Counted from the first letter of the stretch, positions 1-7,928 are shown. The stretch: DNA of 33,222 bases from Gammaproteobacteria bacterium TMED112 (GCA_002170245.2 NHFN02000017.1:1-33222); one strand, 5' to 3'. The notes: a model not told the origin generated them from the sequence alone. Numbers and translations are program-made.

Positions 1-1
1 A

Positions 2-205
2 ATGCAAAAAGGAGTCGTAAAGTTTTTTAACAATGCTAAAGGCTTTGGATTTATTGCGCCAGAAGACGGTGAAAAAGATGTATTTGTACACATCAGCGCT
101 TTACAAAAAAGCGGTCTTGAATCTTTGAATGAAAACGATAATGTTGAATTCACAGTTGAAGAGTACAAAGGCAGATTAGGCGTCGGTGAAATAAAACTAG
201 TCTAA
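2..205 (+). CDS. Cold-shock domain protein (CspA family)
   Basis: A 67-residue protein that is a single cold-shock domain, the usual size of CspA-family proteins. Both RNA-binding motifs are present: RNP1 as KGFGFI (residues 14-19) and RNP2 as VFVHI (27-31), with the KFFN start typical of the family. Known members bind single-stranded RNA/DNA and act as RNA chaperones that melt secondary structure; not all are cold-induced. The ATG is the second base of the window, so the ribosome binding site and the long 5' leader that often regulates csp genes are out of view. Transcribed towards the minus-strand pair that follows. Which paralogue it is (CspA, CspC, CspD...) cannot be told. Confidence 0.95.
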   Translation: MQKGVVKFFNNAKGFGFIAPEDGEKDVFVHISALQKSGLESLNENDNVEFTVEEYKGRLGVGEIKLV

Positions 206-224
206 GATAACCCAAAAACTAAAC

Positions 225-425
225 CTAGCCATGACCCATAGAATATAGGCTCATGAACAGTATGCCTGTGCCTATAGTTCCAACTATCAACACAAGATAA
301 TCTACTAAGCCAACTATAGTAATTTTTTGCCATGTCTGTTCAGCTTTTGATTTTCTAAAAGCAGATATTTTAAAAAATGTGAAGGCTACAATAAAGACTA
401 TCCCACCCAATGTAAAAATACTCAT
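225..425 (-). CDS. Small two-helix membrane protein, unknown function
   Basis: A 66-residue protein with two hydrophobic stretches (about residues 4-18 and 38-60) separated by a Lys/Arg-rich loop, which suggests two membrane helices with the loop in the cytoplasm. I do not recognise a family. It starts with ATG five bases after the stop of the CPXCG protein on the same strand, so the two are probably co-transcribed and possibly translationally coupled. There is only a weak purine-rich ribosome binding site. The operon position and clean hydrophobic pattern favour a real gene over a chance frame. Confidence 0.55.
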   Translation of the reverse strand: MSIFTLGGIVFIVAFTFFKISAFRKSKAEQTWQKITIVGLVDYLVLIVGTIGTGILFMSLYSMGHG

Positions 426-430
426 TCTAA

Positions 431-619
431 TTAAAATCCATCATCCTCTTTAGCTGTTTCTATATTAACTGCACTTCCAAATGAATTTACCCTTAACAAA
501 ATAGGATTACAACAAACATGGCAGTCCTCTACGTATTCTTGTTCAGAGACTGAAGTGTCAATTTCGAAATATATACTTTCCCAACAGTATGGACAAACTG
601 CTTTTTCTTCCACTATCAC
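431..619 (-). CDS. CPXCG-motif cysteine-rich zinc-ribbon-like protein
   Basis: Short protein with two cysteine pairs: a CPYC motif and, about 24 residues later, a CHVCC motif preceded by EYVEDC. This matches the CPXCG cysteine-rich family (Pfam CPXCG), small proteins of unknown role thought to bind a metal such as zinc. The open frame continues upstream to a TTG at 688, but family members begin shortly before the first CPXC, so I choose the GTG at 617-619, which gives a 62-residue protein of normal size. No good ribosome binding site precedes either start. The extra upstream part contains a TTGACA that may instead be promoter sequence. Followed after five bases by a small membrane protein. 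Function unknown. Confidence 0.7.
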   Translation of the reverse strand: MIVEEKAVCPYCWESIYFEIDTSVSEQEYVEDCHVCCNPILLRVNSFGSAVNIETAKEDDGF

Positions 620-681
620 ACTAATTAAATGGGTATTATCCAAAGAATTTAAATATAAGTAAGCTAATGTGTCTGCAATTC

Positions 682-710
682 TTGTCAAAAGTTTCTAATC
701 TTGCAATAGT
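682..710 (+). promoter_or_regulatory. Candidate sigma70 promoter for the duplicated-domain lipoprotein
   Basis: TTGTCA (682-687) and AATAGT (705-710) are separated by 17 bases, matching five of six and four of six consensus positions. They lie just upstream of the AGGAG ribosome binding site and the ATG at 731. On the other strand the same -35 hexamer reads TTGACA, but no convincing -10 follows it at the right distance. Predicted by eye only. Confidence 0.4.
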
Positions 711-730
711 TAAACACTTAGGAGTTTTTT

Positions 731-1558
731 ATGAATTATTTAAAATTTATGGCGCTTTTGTCTATTTTGTTTCTAGCAGCCTGTTCGAGTGAGAACGAAG
801 CTGTAGCTGAAACAACTGAAGCGGAAGCAGACAATACTGAAACTGAAGAACAAGGTCCTCCATATACTGAGTATATGACATGCATGCCTGGGGCTGATTA
901 TAGTAATGCAACTGTTGCAGCTATGATCGATGAATGGAATGACTTTGAGTTTGCTGAAGGATTTGCATATGCTGCAGGTCATGACCCTGTAGAAAGTGCT
1001 TCACTAGGTGGAGAGAATGTAGTTTACTGGCAACTATTCTGGGAAACTAAAGAAGCTGCTGAAGCTGGTTGGGCTGATTGGGCTACAAACACTGAAGCTG
1101 GTGCTTGGAGAGCAAAACATTCATCTGTAATGACATGTGATGGTGAGAACAGAAGGGCGTATGACTTTTACTGGCCTATGGGTGAAGAAGCAAATTGGAA
1201 TGGTCCAAATCAATGGGTTACCTATGCGCACTATTGCAAATTTAATGGCGAAGATGGAATTGAGCTGCTTAGATCTGCTGTTGGTGCTTTTAATGACTTT
1301 ACCTTAGCTGCAAATAACGCGGAACCATTTGCATACAGTGTAATCTTCCACAATGGTGAAAATCCAGAACCTTATATGGATTATGATTTTTTCTGGATGA
1401 ATTATTATGAAAGTCACACTGACGCAGAAACATCTTATGCAAGGTTTGCTGAGAACGGAACTGAAGTTCAGGCTATGTTTGATGCGTCTGCTACATGTGA
1501 AGGACCAAACGCTAGTAATTCTTATCAGTTTTATCCTGATCCGGATGACGAAGCATAA
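731..1558 (+). CDS. Secreted lipoprotein with tandemly duplicated domain, unknown function
   Basis: A 275-residue lipoprotein. A hydrophobic signal peptide ends in the lipobox LAAC with the lipidated Cys at residue 18; Ser at +2 suggests outer-membrane sorting by the Lol system. An acidic linker (about 20-42) leads into two copies of one domain, about residues 45-149 and 162-270. Aligned landmarks are Y-x2-C51 / Y-x3-C169, WNDF / FNDF, FAY / FAYS, LFWET / FFWMN, and CDGEN...YDFYWP / CEGPN...YQFYPD. Each copy holds one Cys at its start and one near its end (C51/C136 and C169/C256, spacings 85 and 87), consistent with one disulfide per domain. Very acidic and Trp/Tyr rich. A clear AGGAG ribosome binding site precedes the ATG, and a terminator hairpin follows, so it is probably a single-gene transcript. 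I know no function for it. Confidence 0.9.
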   Translation: MNYLKFMALLSILFLAACSSENEAVAETTEAEADNTETEEQGPPYTEYMTCMPGADYSNATVAAMIDEWNDFEFAEGFAYAAGHDPVESASLGGENVVYWQLFWETKEAAEAGWADWATNTEAGAWRAKHSSVMTCDGENRRAYDFYWPMGEEANWNGPNQWVTYAHYCKFNGEDGIELLRSAVGAFNDFTLAANNAEPFAYSVIFHNGENPEPYMDYDFFWMNYYESHTDAETSYARFAENGTEVQAMFDASATCEGPNASNSYQFYPDPDDEA

Positions 1559-1575
1559 AGTTTTTTTTGATTAGA

Positions 1576-1610
1576 AAAGGTCACATTTGTGTGGCTTTTT
1601 CTTTGCTTTT
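1576..1610 (+). terminator. Rho-independent terminator after the lipoprotein gene
   Basis: A ten-pair stem (1576-1585 with 1590-1599, including two G-U pairs) with the four-base loop TTTG, followed by a T-rich run to 1610. It lies 17 bases after the lipoprotein stop. Any longer frame for the downstream symporter would have to begin inside this hairpin, which is one reason to reject that start. Confidence 0.75.
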
Positions 1611-1637
1611 TTACTTTCTTTTTCTACGATTAAATCA

Positions 1638-2978
1638 ATGGAACTGATAGATAGTTTTTTTTCTGAATTTGTTGCGTACGCATGGGGTTGGCAAACAGCA
1701 GTTCTATTATTAGGTGCTGGAGTCTACTTTTCACTTAAAACTAAATTGAAACCTTTCAGTTATCTCGGTTACGCTTTCGAAATATTACAAGGCAAACATC
1801 CAAGTAAAGATGAAGTGGGTGAGGTTAGCCATTTTAGAGCTTTGACCGCAAGCCTGTCTGGAACAATTGGGCTTGGTAATATCGCTGGTGTTGCAGTAGC
1901 TATTCAGTTGGGTGGTCCTGGAGCTATATTTTGGATGTGGGTTACAGCTGTTTTTGGTATAGCTACTAAATTTTTTACAGCTACACTATCAGTGCTTTAT
2001 CGAGAGCAAGGATCAGACGGTAAACCAAACGCTGGCACAATGTACATTATTAAAAATGGATTACCAAAATTTATGCTGCCTTTGGCTTATTTCTTTGCTT
2101 TTTTTGGAGTTATCGCTGGATTACCAGCTTTTCAGGCAAATCAGGTCGTTCAGCTCACAAACGACCTTTATTTTCCAGAAGTTGAAAATTTTGTCTACTA
2201 CGCTGGCGCTCTTTTAGCAGTCATTACAGCTGCAGTCGTTCTGGGTGGGCTAAAACGTATAGCCAATGTTTCTGCGCTTTTAGTTCCACTAATGGGTGGT
2301 ATATATCTTCTAGCAGTTTTAGTTGCCGTACTAATGAATTATCAAATGTTTTTCCCTGCAATAGGATTGATTGTAACTGAAGCATTTGCTTTTGATTCTG
2401 CTGTTGCAGGAGGTCTAGTCGGCGTTATTTTGATAGGTATTAAAAGAGGGGCTTTCAGCAATGAAGCCGGCATAGGAACTGAAGCCTTGATACATGGAGC
2501 AGCAAAAACAAGTCACCCAGTTAAGCAAGGCTTAATTGCAATGACAGGACCAATATTTGACACACTAATTATGTGCACTCTAACAGCAGTAATAATTCTC
2601 ATTTCTGGGGTATATCAGACCTCTGACAGCTCAGGAGTAACACTCACTTCTGAAGCTTTTTTAACAACCCTTGGGCCAATTGGACCTGTTATCCTTTTTG
2701 TTTGTGTAATAAGTTTTGGCTTAAGTACTATATTTACGTATTCCTACTATGGCTCAGCTTGTTCAAAATTTTTGTTTGGCGAAAAAAGTGTAAAAATATA
2801 TCAGTATATTTTTATCGTTTTTGTGTTTATTTTTTCAATTACATCTTTGGACTTGGCTCTAAATGTTATTGATAGTGCATTTGCCATGATGGCTATTCCA
2901 ACGCTCATAGCATCTATTTGGTTGGCACCAAAAGTTATTGAACAATCAGACAAGTATTTTTCTTCAATTAAGAAATAA
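1638..2978 (+). CDS. Sodium:alanine/glycine symporter (AGCS family)
   Basis: A 446-residue polytopic membrane protein of the alanine or glycine:cation symporter family, which imports small neutral amino acids with Na+ (or H+). The family signature GGPGAIFWMWVTAVFG is at residues 92-107, preceded by GTIGLGNIAGV (75-85), which belongs to the conserved binding region; many further hydrophobic segments fill the rest. I start at the ATG at 1638. An in-frame TTG at 1587 would add 17 residues but sits inside the upstream terminator. No strong ribosome binding site is visible. The 3' end overlaps the converging DUF3445 gene by 11 bases. With Na+-NQR at the other end of the window, sodium coupling is plausible. 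The exact substrate cannot be read from the sequence. Confidence 0.93.
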   Translation: MELIDSFFSEFVAYAWGWQTAVLLLGAGVYFSLKTKLKPFSYLGYAFEILQGKHPSKDEVGEVSHFRALTASLSGTIGLGNIAGVAVAIQLGGPGAIFWMWVTAVFGIATKFFTATLSVLYREQGSDGKPNAGTMYIIKNGLPKFMLPLAYFFAFFGVIAGLPAFQANQVVQLTNDLYFPEVENFVYYAGALLAVITAAVVLGGLKRIANVSALLVPLMGGIYLLAVLVAVLMNYQMFFPAIGLIVTEAFAFDSAVAGGLVGVILIGIKRGAFSNEAGIGTEALIHGAAKTSHPVKQGLIAMTGPIFDTLIMCTLTAVIILISGVYQTSDSSGVTLTSEAFLTTLGPIGPVILFVCVISFGLSTIFTYSYYGSACSKFLFGEKSVKIYQYIFIVFVFIFSITSLDLALNVIDSAFAMMAIPTLIASIWLAPKVIEQSDKYFSSIKK

Positions 2979-3759
2979 TAAAATCAAAGATTTTTTGAAC
3001 TTTTTTATTGCCCCCAAAATAATCAATTTCTTTCTGGTCCATGCCTTCAAGGCTTCTTCTTAACCCTAAAATAGCATCTTCAAACATCAAAATTGACGAG
3101 AGTTTTTGAAATCTAACATTTATAGCAAATAGAGAATAATCCTCACTAAATTTACATAAAGTTTCTCTTTCTGATCTGACTATCCAGTCTTTGACATTTC
3201 CTCTGGGGAATCCTTCGGGTGTCAAATGCATACGTTGATCATCTCCGTGAATTAACCAATTTTCCCTTAAAAAAGGTTTATTGAGTGGGGCATTGTTAAT
3301 AAATTTTTCAATAGGGTTACCAATTTTTTCATTCAATGATTCAACGGGTTTGTGTATTTCTCTAAGTGATTTTCCAATTTTAGATTTAATATTCCAGTAA
3401 CTCGGAGAGCAAACCGATGCAGCGAGAAGCCTTTGTTTTTTATTGCACTCTATGATGCAAAGGTCATCAGGTACTGAAAGAGATATGTCTGCTATTAAAT
3501 CTGGATAAGTTTTGTTTTCGACTTTTAACTTTTTTGCCAGTAGATTTTGGGATGCTTCTGATTCTTCGGTAGTAGCAATCACATCTTCATACTGGGTAGC
3601 TAAGAGGTTTTTTTTGTGAGCTTTTAGGCTATCAGTGATCTTTACTTCGAACCACCGGATCTTTTCAATAGGTTTTAGGCCTAAACGATATTTTTCTTTG
3701 CCATTACCCCAAGGAGGATTTTCCCAAAAGTTGTGGTCAACAGATTTTATAGATGCCAT
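2968..3759 (-). CDS. DUF3445 / haem-dependent oxidative N-demethylase-like protein
   Basis: A 263-residue protein matching the DUF3445 family: an N-terminal GLKPIEKIRWFEV segment (about 27-39), a central DLCIIE followed by LLAASVCSPSYW (about 110-121), then IHKPV, a REN-W element and the conserved SERETLCKF. The characterised relative is the haem-binding alpha subunit of a Pseudomonas oxidative demethylase acting on dimethylamine, where the domain has a PAS-like fold. Length fits a stand-alone subunit; the flavin/NADPH partner subunits of that enzyme are not adjacent. It is divergent from a flavin monooxygenase 47 bases away, so the two may share a control region. Family assignment is fairly sure; the amine substrate is inference, and many DUF3445 proteins are uncharacterised. 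Confidence 0.8.
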   Translation of the reverse strand: MASIKSVDHNFWENPPWGNGKEKYRLGLKPIEKIRWFEVKITDSLKAHKKNLLATQYEDVIATTEESEASQNLLAKKLKVENKTYPDLIADISLSVPDDLCIIECNKKQRLLAASVCSPSYWNIKSKIGKSLREIHKPVESLNEKIGNPIEKFINNAPLNKPFLRENWLIHGDDQRMHLTPEGFPRGNVKDWIVRSERETLCKFSEDYSLFAINVRFQKLSSILMFEDAILGLRRSLEGMDQKEIDYFGGNKKVQKIFDFIIS

Positions 3760-3806
3760 AAATTATTTTATTATAGTGTGGACAGACGTAGTAATTACAA
3801 ATTGAT

Positions 3807-5093
3807 ATGAAAAAGGTAGCAGTCATAGGTGCAGGCCCATCGGGCATTACAGCAATTAAAAATTTTAAAGATCAAGGCTTCAGCGTTACTGCATATGAAA
3901 GATGCTCAGGAGTTGGTGGAAACTGGCGGTATAATGACCCTTCGGGGCACTCTAGCGTTTTTGAAACTACACATATCATAAGTTCAAAATACACATCTTA
4001 CTATGAGGATTTTCCTTTACCAGATGATGCCTCTGACTATCCATCACACCAAGAATTACTTCAATATTTTCAAGCATATACCAACCATTTTAAACTGAAT
4101 GGAAGTATCAAATTCAATACCGAAGTTATGCATTGCTCACAAAATAAAGAGGATAAATGGAAAGTTAAATGGAGAGATTTAAATACCAACGAAGTAGCTG
4201 AAACAGAATTTGATGCTTTAGTTGTTTGTAACGGTCATCATCACGCACCAAGATATCCTGAATATCCAGGAGAATTTTCTGGTGAATATTTACATTCTCA
4301 CCAGTACAAAAAAGCTTCGCCTTTTGCAGAAAAAAAAGTTTTGGTTATAGGTGGTGGAAATTCTGCTTGTGATGTTGCTGTGGAGACATCTCGTATCTCA
4401 AAAATAACCGCAATAAGTTGGCGAAGAGGTTATTACCTTATACCTAAGTTCATGTTTGGCTTAACCAGCGATATATTTGCGCTAAAAGCCAGATGGTTGC
4501 CTCGGTTTTTAAGACTTCCGTTCATGAAATTTATGCTTGAGTTGATTCAGGGAAAAAATGAAGACATTGGGCTTCCAAAAGTAACAAACCATATTTTAGC
4601 AACGCATCCTACAGTTAATTCAGATTTATATAATGCTGTAAGACACGGGAAAGTAAAACCAAAGTGTGACATTGAGCGGTTTGATGGACAAACTGTTTAT
4701 TTTCAAGACGGGTCACATGAGGAATTTGATGTTGTCATAGCTTGTACAGGCTATAAAATTAAACATACTTTTTTTGATAAAGAAGTAATAAATTTCGAAG
4801 AGGGTCCTGTAAATCTTTTACATAAAATGTTGCCAGTTGATGTTAAAAATCTTTATTTTATAGGACTATTTCAACCACTTGGCTGTATCTGGCCAGGTGC
4901 TGAATTGCAATCTAAATTAGCGGCAAAACATTTAAATGGAAAGTGGCAACCAAATGGTTTATTGAAAGATTTAGTTGAAAATGAGCTAGATAATCCAGAT
5001 GTCAAACAACTTGAAACTGCTAGACACACAATCACTGTAGATGATTTTTCATTTAGATATCGCTTAAAAAAAGAGCTGTCTAAAGCTAGTTGA
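3807..5093 (+). CDS. Flavin-containing monooxygenase (class B)
   Basis: A 428-residue FAD/NADPH enzyme. Visible motifs in order: FAD-binding GAGPSG (residues 8-13), GG-NW (37-40), the FMO fingerprint F157-x-G159-x3-H163-x3-Y167, the NADPH-binding GGGNSA (182-187), and a late CTGY element. Known family members oxygenate soft nucleophiles (N or S atoms) or carry out Baeyer-Villiger reactions. The fingerprint with a plain FxGxxxHxxxY favours the FMO type. The N-terminal region does not resemble bacterial trimethylamine monooxygenase closely enough for me to call it Tmm. It is followed one base later by the SixA-type phosphatase, so the two are probably co-transcribed. The divergent neighbour is a demethylase-like protein. 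Substrate unknown. Confidence 0.88.
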   Translation: MKKVAVIGAGPSGITAIKNFKDQGFSVTAYERCSGVGGNWRYNDPSGHSSVFETTHIISSKYTSYYEDFPLPDDASDYPSHQELLQYFQAYTNHFKLNGSIKFNTEVMHCSQNKEDKWKVKWRDLNTNEVAETEFDALVVCNGHHHAPRYPEYPGEFSGEYLHSHQYKKASPFAEKKVLVIGGGNSACDVAVETSRISKITAISWRRGYYLIPKFMFGLTSDIFALKARWLPRFLRLPFMKFMLELIQGKNEDIGLPKVTNHILATHPTVNSDLYNAVRHGKVKPKCDIERFDGQTVYFQDGSHEEFDVVIACTGYKIKHTFFDKEVINFEEGPVNLLHKMLPVDVKNLYFIGLFQPLGCIWPGAELQSKLAAKHLNGKWQPNGLLKDLVENELDNPDVKQLETARHTITVDDFSFRYRLKKELSKAS

Positions 5094-5094
5094 A

Positions 5095-5577
5095 ATGAAA
5101 AATATTTATTTTTTAAGACATGCAAAGTCAAGCTGGGATGACTTTGCTCTCAAAGACTTTGATAGGCCTTTATCAACAAGAGGCATTCAAGATGCAGATT
5201 TGATGGGCAATTATTTTAGGTCCAAAAAAATAAAATTAGATCTAGTTTTCTCAAGCCCTTCCAAAAGAACATCGGAAACATTAGAGCATTTTTTTCAGTT
5301 AGAGATGCCTAATATTGAATTTGAAGCATCTCTTTACCATGCTTCATTGGATGAGATACTAAGTGTAATTTTTGGAATACCAGAAGATTCTAAAAATGTC
5401 ATGGTGGTTGGACATAACCCATCAATGCATCAGATAACTGAATATCTGAGTAATAAATTTATAAATAAGTATCCAACTTGTTGTTTAGCTGCACTTACAG
5501 TTGATCAAGATTGGAGTGAGCTTTCTAATGGATCTGCAGATTTAGTCTTTATAAAAAAACCTAGCGAGCTTCGCTAG
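5095..5577 (+). CDS. sixA: SixA-type histidine phosphatase
   Basis: A 160-residue member of the histidine phosphatase (phosphoglycerate-mutase-like) superfamily. The catalytic LRHAKS motif is at residues 6-11, with the phosphate-binding arginine in SSPSKR-T and the second catalytic histidine in VVGHNPS. Size and the compact one-domain form match SixA, which in E. coli removes phosphate from histidine-phosphotransfer domains such as ArcB and the nitrogen PTS; several homologues have other substrates. It starts one base after the flavin monooxygenase stop and ends inside a hairpin shared with the converging gene. Family certain; the exact target is not. Confidence 0.87.
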   Translation: MKNIYFLRHAKSSWDDFALKDFDRPLSTRGIQDADLMGNYFRSKKIKLDLVFSSPSKRTSETLEHFFQLEMPNIEFEASLYHASLDEILSVIFGIPEDSKNVMVVGHNPSMHQITEYLSNKFINKYPTCCLAALTVDQDWSELSNGSADLVFIKKPSELR

Positions 5578-5578
5578 G
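5551..5578 (-). terminator. Minus-strand terminator hairpin carrying the stop codons of both converging genes
   Basis: A perfect eight-pair stem, CCTAGCGA (5560-5567) with TCGCTAGG (5571-5578) and a three-base loop. On the minus strand it is followed by a run of seven T (5559-5553), as expected of an intrinsic terminator for the sterol-desaturase-like gene. The minus-strand TAG (5561-5563) is in one arm and the plus-strand TAG of sixA (5575-5577) in the other. No T-run follows on the plus strand. Confidence 0.7.
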
Positions 5579-6796
5579 AGATAGAACTTTACCCCTCAGA
5601 ACTATAATAGCTGAAGCCGCTGCAGAAAAGAGGGTATAGCCAAGAATTATTTCTGGCAAAAAGTTAAAGTAACCAACACTAATAAGCATAAGTACAGATA
5701 ATGATCTTATGAGTTCTAAGTAGTAAACAAACGTTCTGTTTTCATACATTAAAGAGGCAAATACCATAAGAGTCACTATATTAAAGGAGATAAGCATTAA
5801 ATCTATATACCCGATTGTGGCAGAATTGAATAAGACACCTTGAGTGTAAATGCTAACAAAAACGAGATGGGTGAAGCCAAATATTTTTGCAAACAGAGTT
5901 GTTTTAGTATCAAACTTTTGGAATTGAGTTAAATCATTTTTTTTAATTGGATATTTTTCCGAAACATCTGCAGGTCTCCATTTTGGTGTGGAGAACCAGA
6001 GTGCAATTTTATCTCTCCATCTTTTAGTTCTCCAAGTATCTTTAATCATTTCGCTCCAAACCTCTAAGTTCGCCCAAAGGGGATTCCAGGAATTAAGCGG
6101 TTTTGAAGTTCCATAAACTGGTTTCAGATCTTCTCTTTCATCGATGAAGGTTCCAAACATTCTGTCCCAAAGAATAAAGACACCACCATAATTTGCATCA
6201 ATATACTCTTTATTTTGAGCATGATGAATTCTGTGATTAGAAGGCGTTACCAATATGTAATCTAAAATACCTAATCTCTTAATATGCTCTGTATGTACCC
6301 AAAATTGGTAGATTAAGTTAAGTGCAGCAACGGTAATAAAAATTTCTACTGGAATACCCAATAAAAGCATTGGGGTATAAAAAATCCACTTAAATAAGAA
6401 GTCTGTTCCAGTCTGTCTTAAAGCTGTAGATAAGTTGTATTCCTCACCATGGTGATGAACAACATGCGAAGCCCACAAGACTTTAATTTGATGATGTGAT
6501 CTATGCAACCAATAATAGCTTAAGTCATAAAGCACGAAGGCTATCACCCATACATACGGGTCGTATGACGCTAGTAGACCAAGGTTGAATTGCTTTGAAA
6601 TAAAGGCATACACAAGCCCTTGAACACCAAGACCAAGAAGAGCAGGATATCTGCTCATTAAGCCCAAGCCAATGCTTGTCACAGTATCATTCAATCTGTA
6701 GTTATTTTGTTTCTTGAGATAGCCATATAAAAACTCGCAAAAAATCATCAATGTAAAAACTGGCACGACGTAGGCAATTAAATTTGAAGTATGCAT
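5561..6796 (-). CDS. Sterol desaturase / fatty acid hydroxylase superfamily membrane protein
   Basis: A 411-residue integral membrane protein with the di-iron histidine clusters of the fatty acid hydroxylase superfamily: HRSHH (98-102), HVVHHH (111-116), HTEH (168-171) and NHRIHH (187-192), followed by NYGG and WDRMFGTF. Hydrophobic helices flank these, with further membrane segments in the C-terminal third (about 300-400), giving a protein longer than the minimal domain, as in the alkylglycerol-monooxygenase-like subgroup. Such enzymes use O2 and an electron donor to hydroxylate or desaturate lipids in the membrane. The substrate is unknown. It starts at an ATG with 109 bases to the divergent esterase, and its 3' end overlaps sixA by 17 bases at the shared hairpin. 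Confidence 0.88.
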   Translation of the reverse strand: MHTSNLIAYVVPVFTLMIFCEFLYGYLKKQNNYRLNDTVTSIGLGLMSRYPALLGLGVQGLVYAFISKQFNLGLLASYDPYVWVIAFVLYDLSYYWLHRSHHQIKVLWASHVVHHHGEEYNLSTALRQTGTDFLFKWIFYTPMLLLGIPVEIFITVAALNLIYQFWVHTEHIKRLGILDYILVTPSNHRIHHAQNKEYIDANYGGVFILWDRMFGTFIDEREDLKPVYGTSKPLNSWNPLWANLEVWSEMIKDTWRTKRWRDKIALWFSTPKWRPADVSEKYPIKKNDLTQFQKFDTKTTLFAKIFGFTHLVFVSIYTQGVLFNSATIGYIDLMLISFNIVTLMVFASLMYENRTFVYYLELIRSLSVLMLISVGYFNFLPEIILGYTLFSAAASAIIVLRGKVLSPSEAR

Positions 6797-6864
6797 TTTT
6801 TATTTCTGGCCCTATTTATTGAATTAGTTAAAGACTAAAAAATCTTTAAGTAACTTACCATGAA

Positions 6865-6870
6865 TATAAT
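6865..6870 (+). promoter_or_regulatory. Candidate -10 element for the HSL-type esterase
   Basis: A perfect TATAAT with its end 35 bases upstream of the esterase ATG, in the 109-base gap between divergent genes. No good -35 box sits 16-18 bases upstream, so this is weak evidence in such AT-rich DNA. The rest of the gap shows no other structure. Confidence 0.3.
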
Positions 6871-6905
6871 ATATTAGTTATTAATATTACTTCAAGAACA
6901 AAAGC

Positions 6906-7928
6906 ATGAAATATTTTTTTATTAATTTAGTTTTAAATCTATTTTTTTCTCTTCCGAATTGGCTTCTTGGAATATTGTTTAGAATAAAGCGTGTATTTAT
7001 AAGAAATCATTATTTAGATCAGCAAACAAAAATATTTTTAGGCCTTATCGATGTATTTGGTTACAAGCTTGATACTGAAAACTTCAACAACACAGAAAGA
7101 ATAAAATCCAATAGTGCAAGAATGAGCTTAAGCATAAATAAAAAGCCAAACAATAATATAACTTTCAACGACATTTACCTTAAAGAAAATAAAACAATTT
7201 TTATGAGAGAATATAATCCTTTTGATATTAAGACCGATAAAATTCTACTCTTCTTTCATGGAGGTGGTTATGCACTTGGAAGTGTTGAAACTCATCATAA
7301 TTTTGTAGCTTCAATGTCTATATCTTTAGGTATGAAAATATATTCACTTGAATATAGTCTTTCCCCTGAGAATAAATTTCCATATGCCTTGGAAGATGCA
7401 AAAAATGCGTACCTTCAAATAATGCAAGAATATGATAATGAAAAAATATTATTGTGCGGTGACAGTGCAGGTGCACATCTTGCCGCCTCATTATCTTATG
7501 ATCTTTATGAATTAAATCTCCCATCTCCATTTGCTCAGATTTTGATTTATCCAATGGTATCTCCATCACTTAATTTTGAATCAATGGAGTTGTTTAAAGA
7601 AAATTTCCTATTAACGAAAAATTCAATGCGGTGGTTTTGGGATCAACTTAAAGCATCTGAAATTGATAAGGAGAATCCTAGATTTGATTTATTAAAACAA
7701 GAAAAAATCACAGGGTTGCTTTCAAACACATTAATTATAACTGCTGGTTTTGATCCGCTACATGATGAAGGAATTGCTTATGCAGATTTGCTAGAAAAAA
7801 ATGGGAATAAAGTAAAAAGATTGCACTTTGAACAACTAATACATGGCTTTGTGAATTTAACAAACATCAGAAAAGCTAATGCTGGAACGATAAAAATATT
7901 TGAAAGTATTAGGGAATACTTAAAATAA
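6906..7928 (+). CDS. Alpha/beta-hydrolase, hormone-sensitive-lipase-type esterase
   Basis: A 340-residue serine hydrolase of the HSL (family IV esterase) group. The oxyanion-hole HGGG is at 118-121, the nucleophile elbow GDSAG at 185-189 (Ser187), and the other triad members fit Asp283 in GFDPLHDE and His313 in LIHGF. The N-terminal 30 residues are hydrophobic then basic (leading into FRIKR), so the protein may be membrane-anchored by an uncleaved segment. Family members hydrolyse short- to medium-chain esters in the cytoplasm or at the membrane. It stands alone, convergent with the DUF349 gene across a 14-base gap. The codon following the short AT-rich leader is an ordinary ATG with no strong ribosome binding site. 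Natural substrate unknown. Confidence 0.9.
   Translation: MKYFFINLVLNLFFSLPNWLLGILFRIKRVFIRNHYLDQQTKIFLGLIDVFGYKLDTENFNNTERIKSNSARMSLSINKKPNNNITFNDIYLKENKTIFMREYNPFDIKTDKILLFFHGGGYALGSVETHHNFVASMSISLGMKIYSLEYSLSPENKFPYALEDAKNAYLQIMQEYDNEKILLCGDSAGAHLAASLSYDLYELNLPSPFAQILIYPMVSPSLNFESMELFKENFLLTKNSMRWFWDQLKASEIDKENPRFDLLKQEKITGLLSNTLIITAGFDPLHDEGIAYADLLEKNGNKVKRLHFEQLIHGFVNLTNIRKANAGTIKIFESIREYLK

Noticed and set aside
1587-1637. N-terminal extension of the AGCS symporter from a TTG
   Set aside because: The TTG lies inside the loop of a terminator hairpin, and the 17 added residues are low-complexity Phe/Ser. The ATG at 1638 gives a normal family start.
2980-2996. AT-only hairpin with T-run after the symporter, a possible terminator
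   Set aside because: The stem is just AAAATC/GATTTT, and it is coding sequence for the end of the DUF3445 protein (KIFDF), so chance explains it.
3807-5093. Trimethylamine monooxygenase (Tmm)
   Set aside because: The enzyme is an FMO, but the N-terminal region after the FAD motif lacks the blocks I associate with Tmm, so a specific substrate is not claimed.
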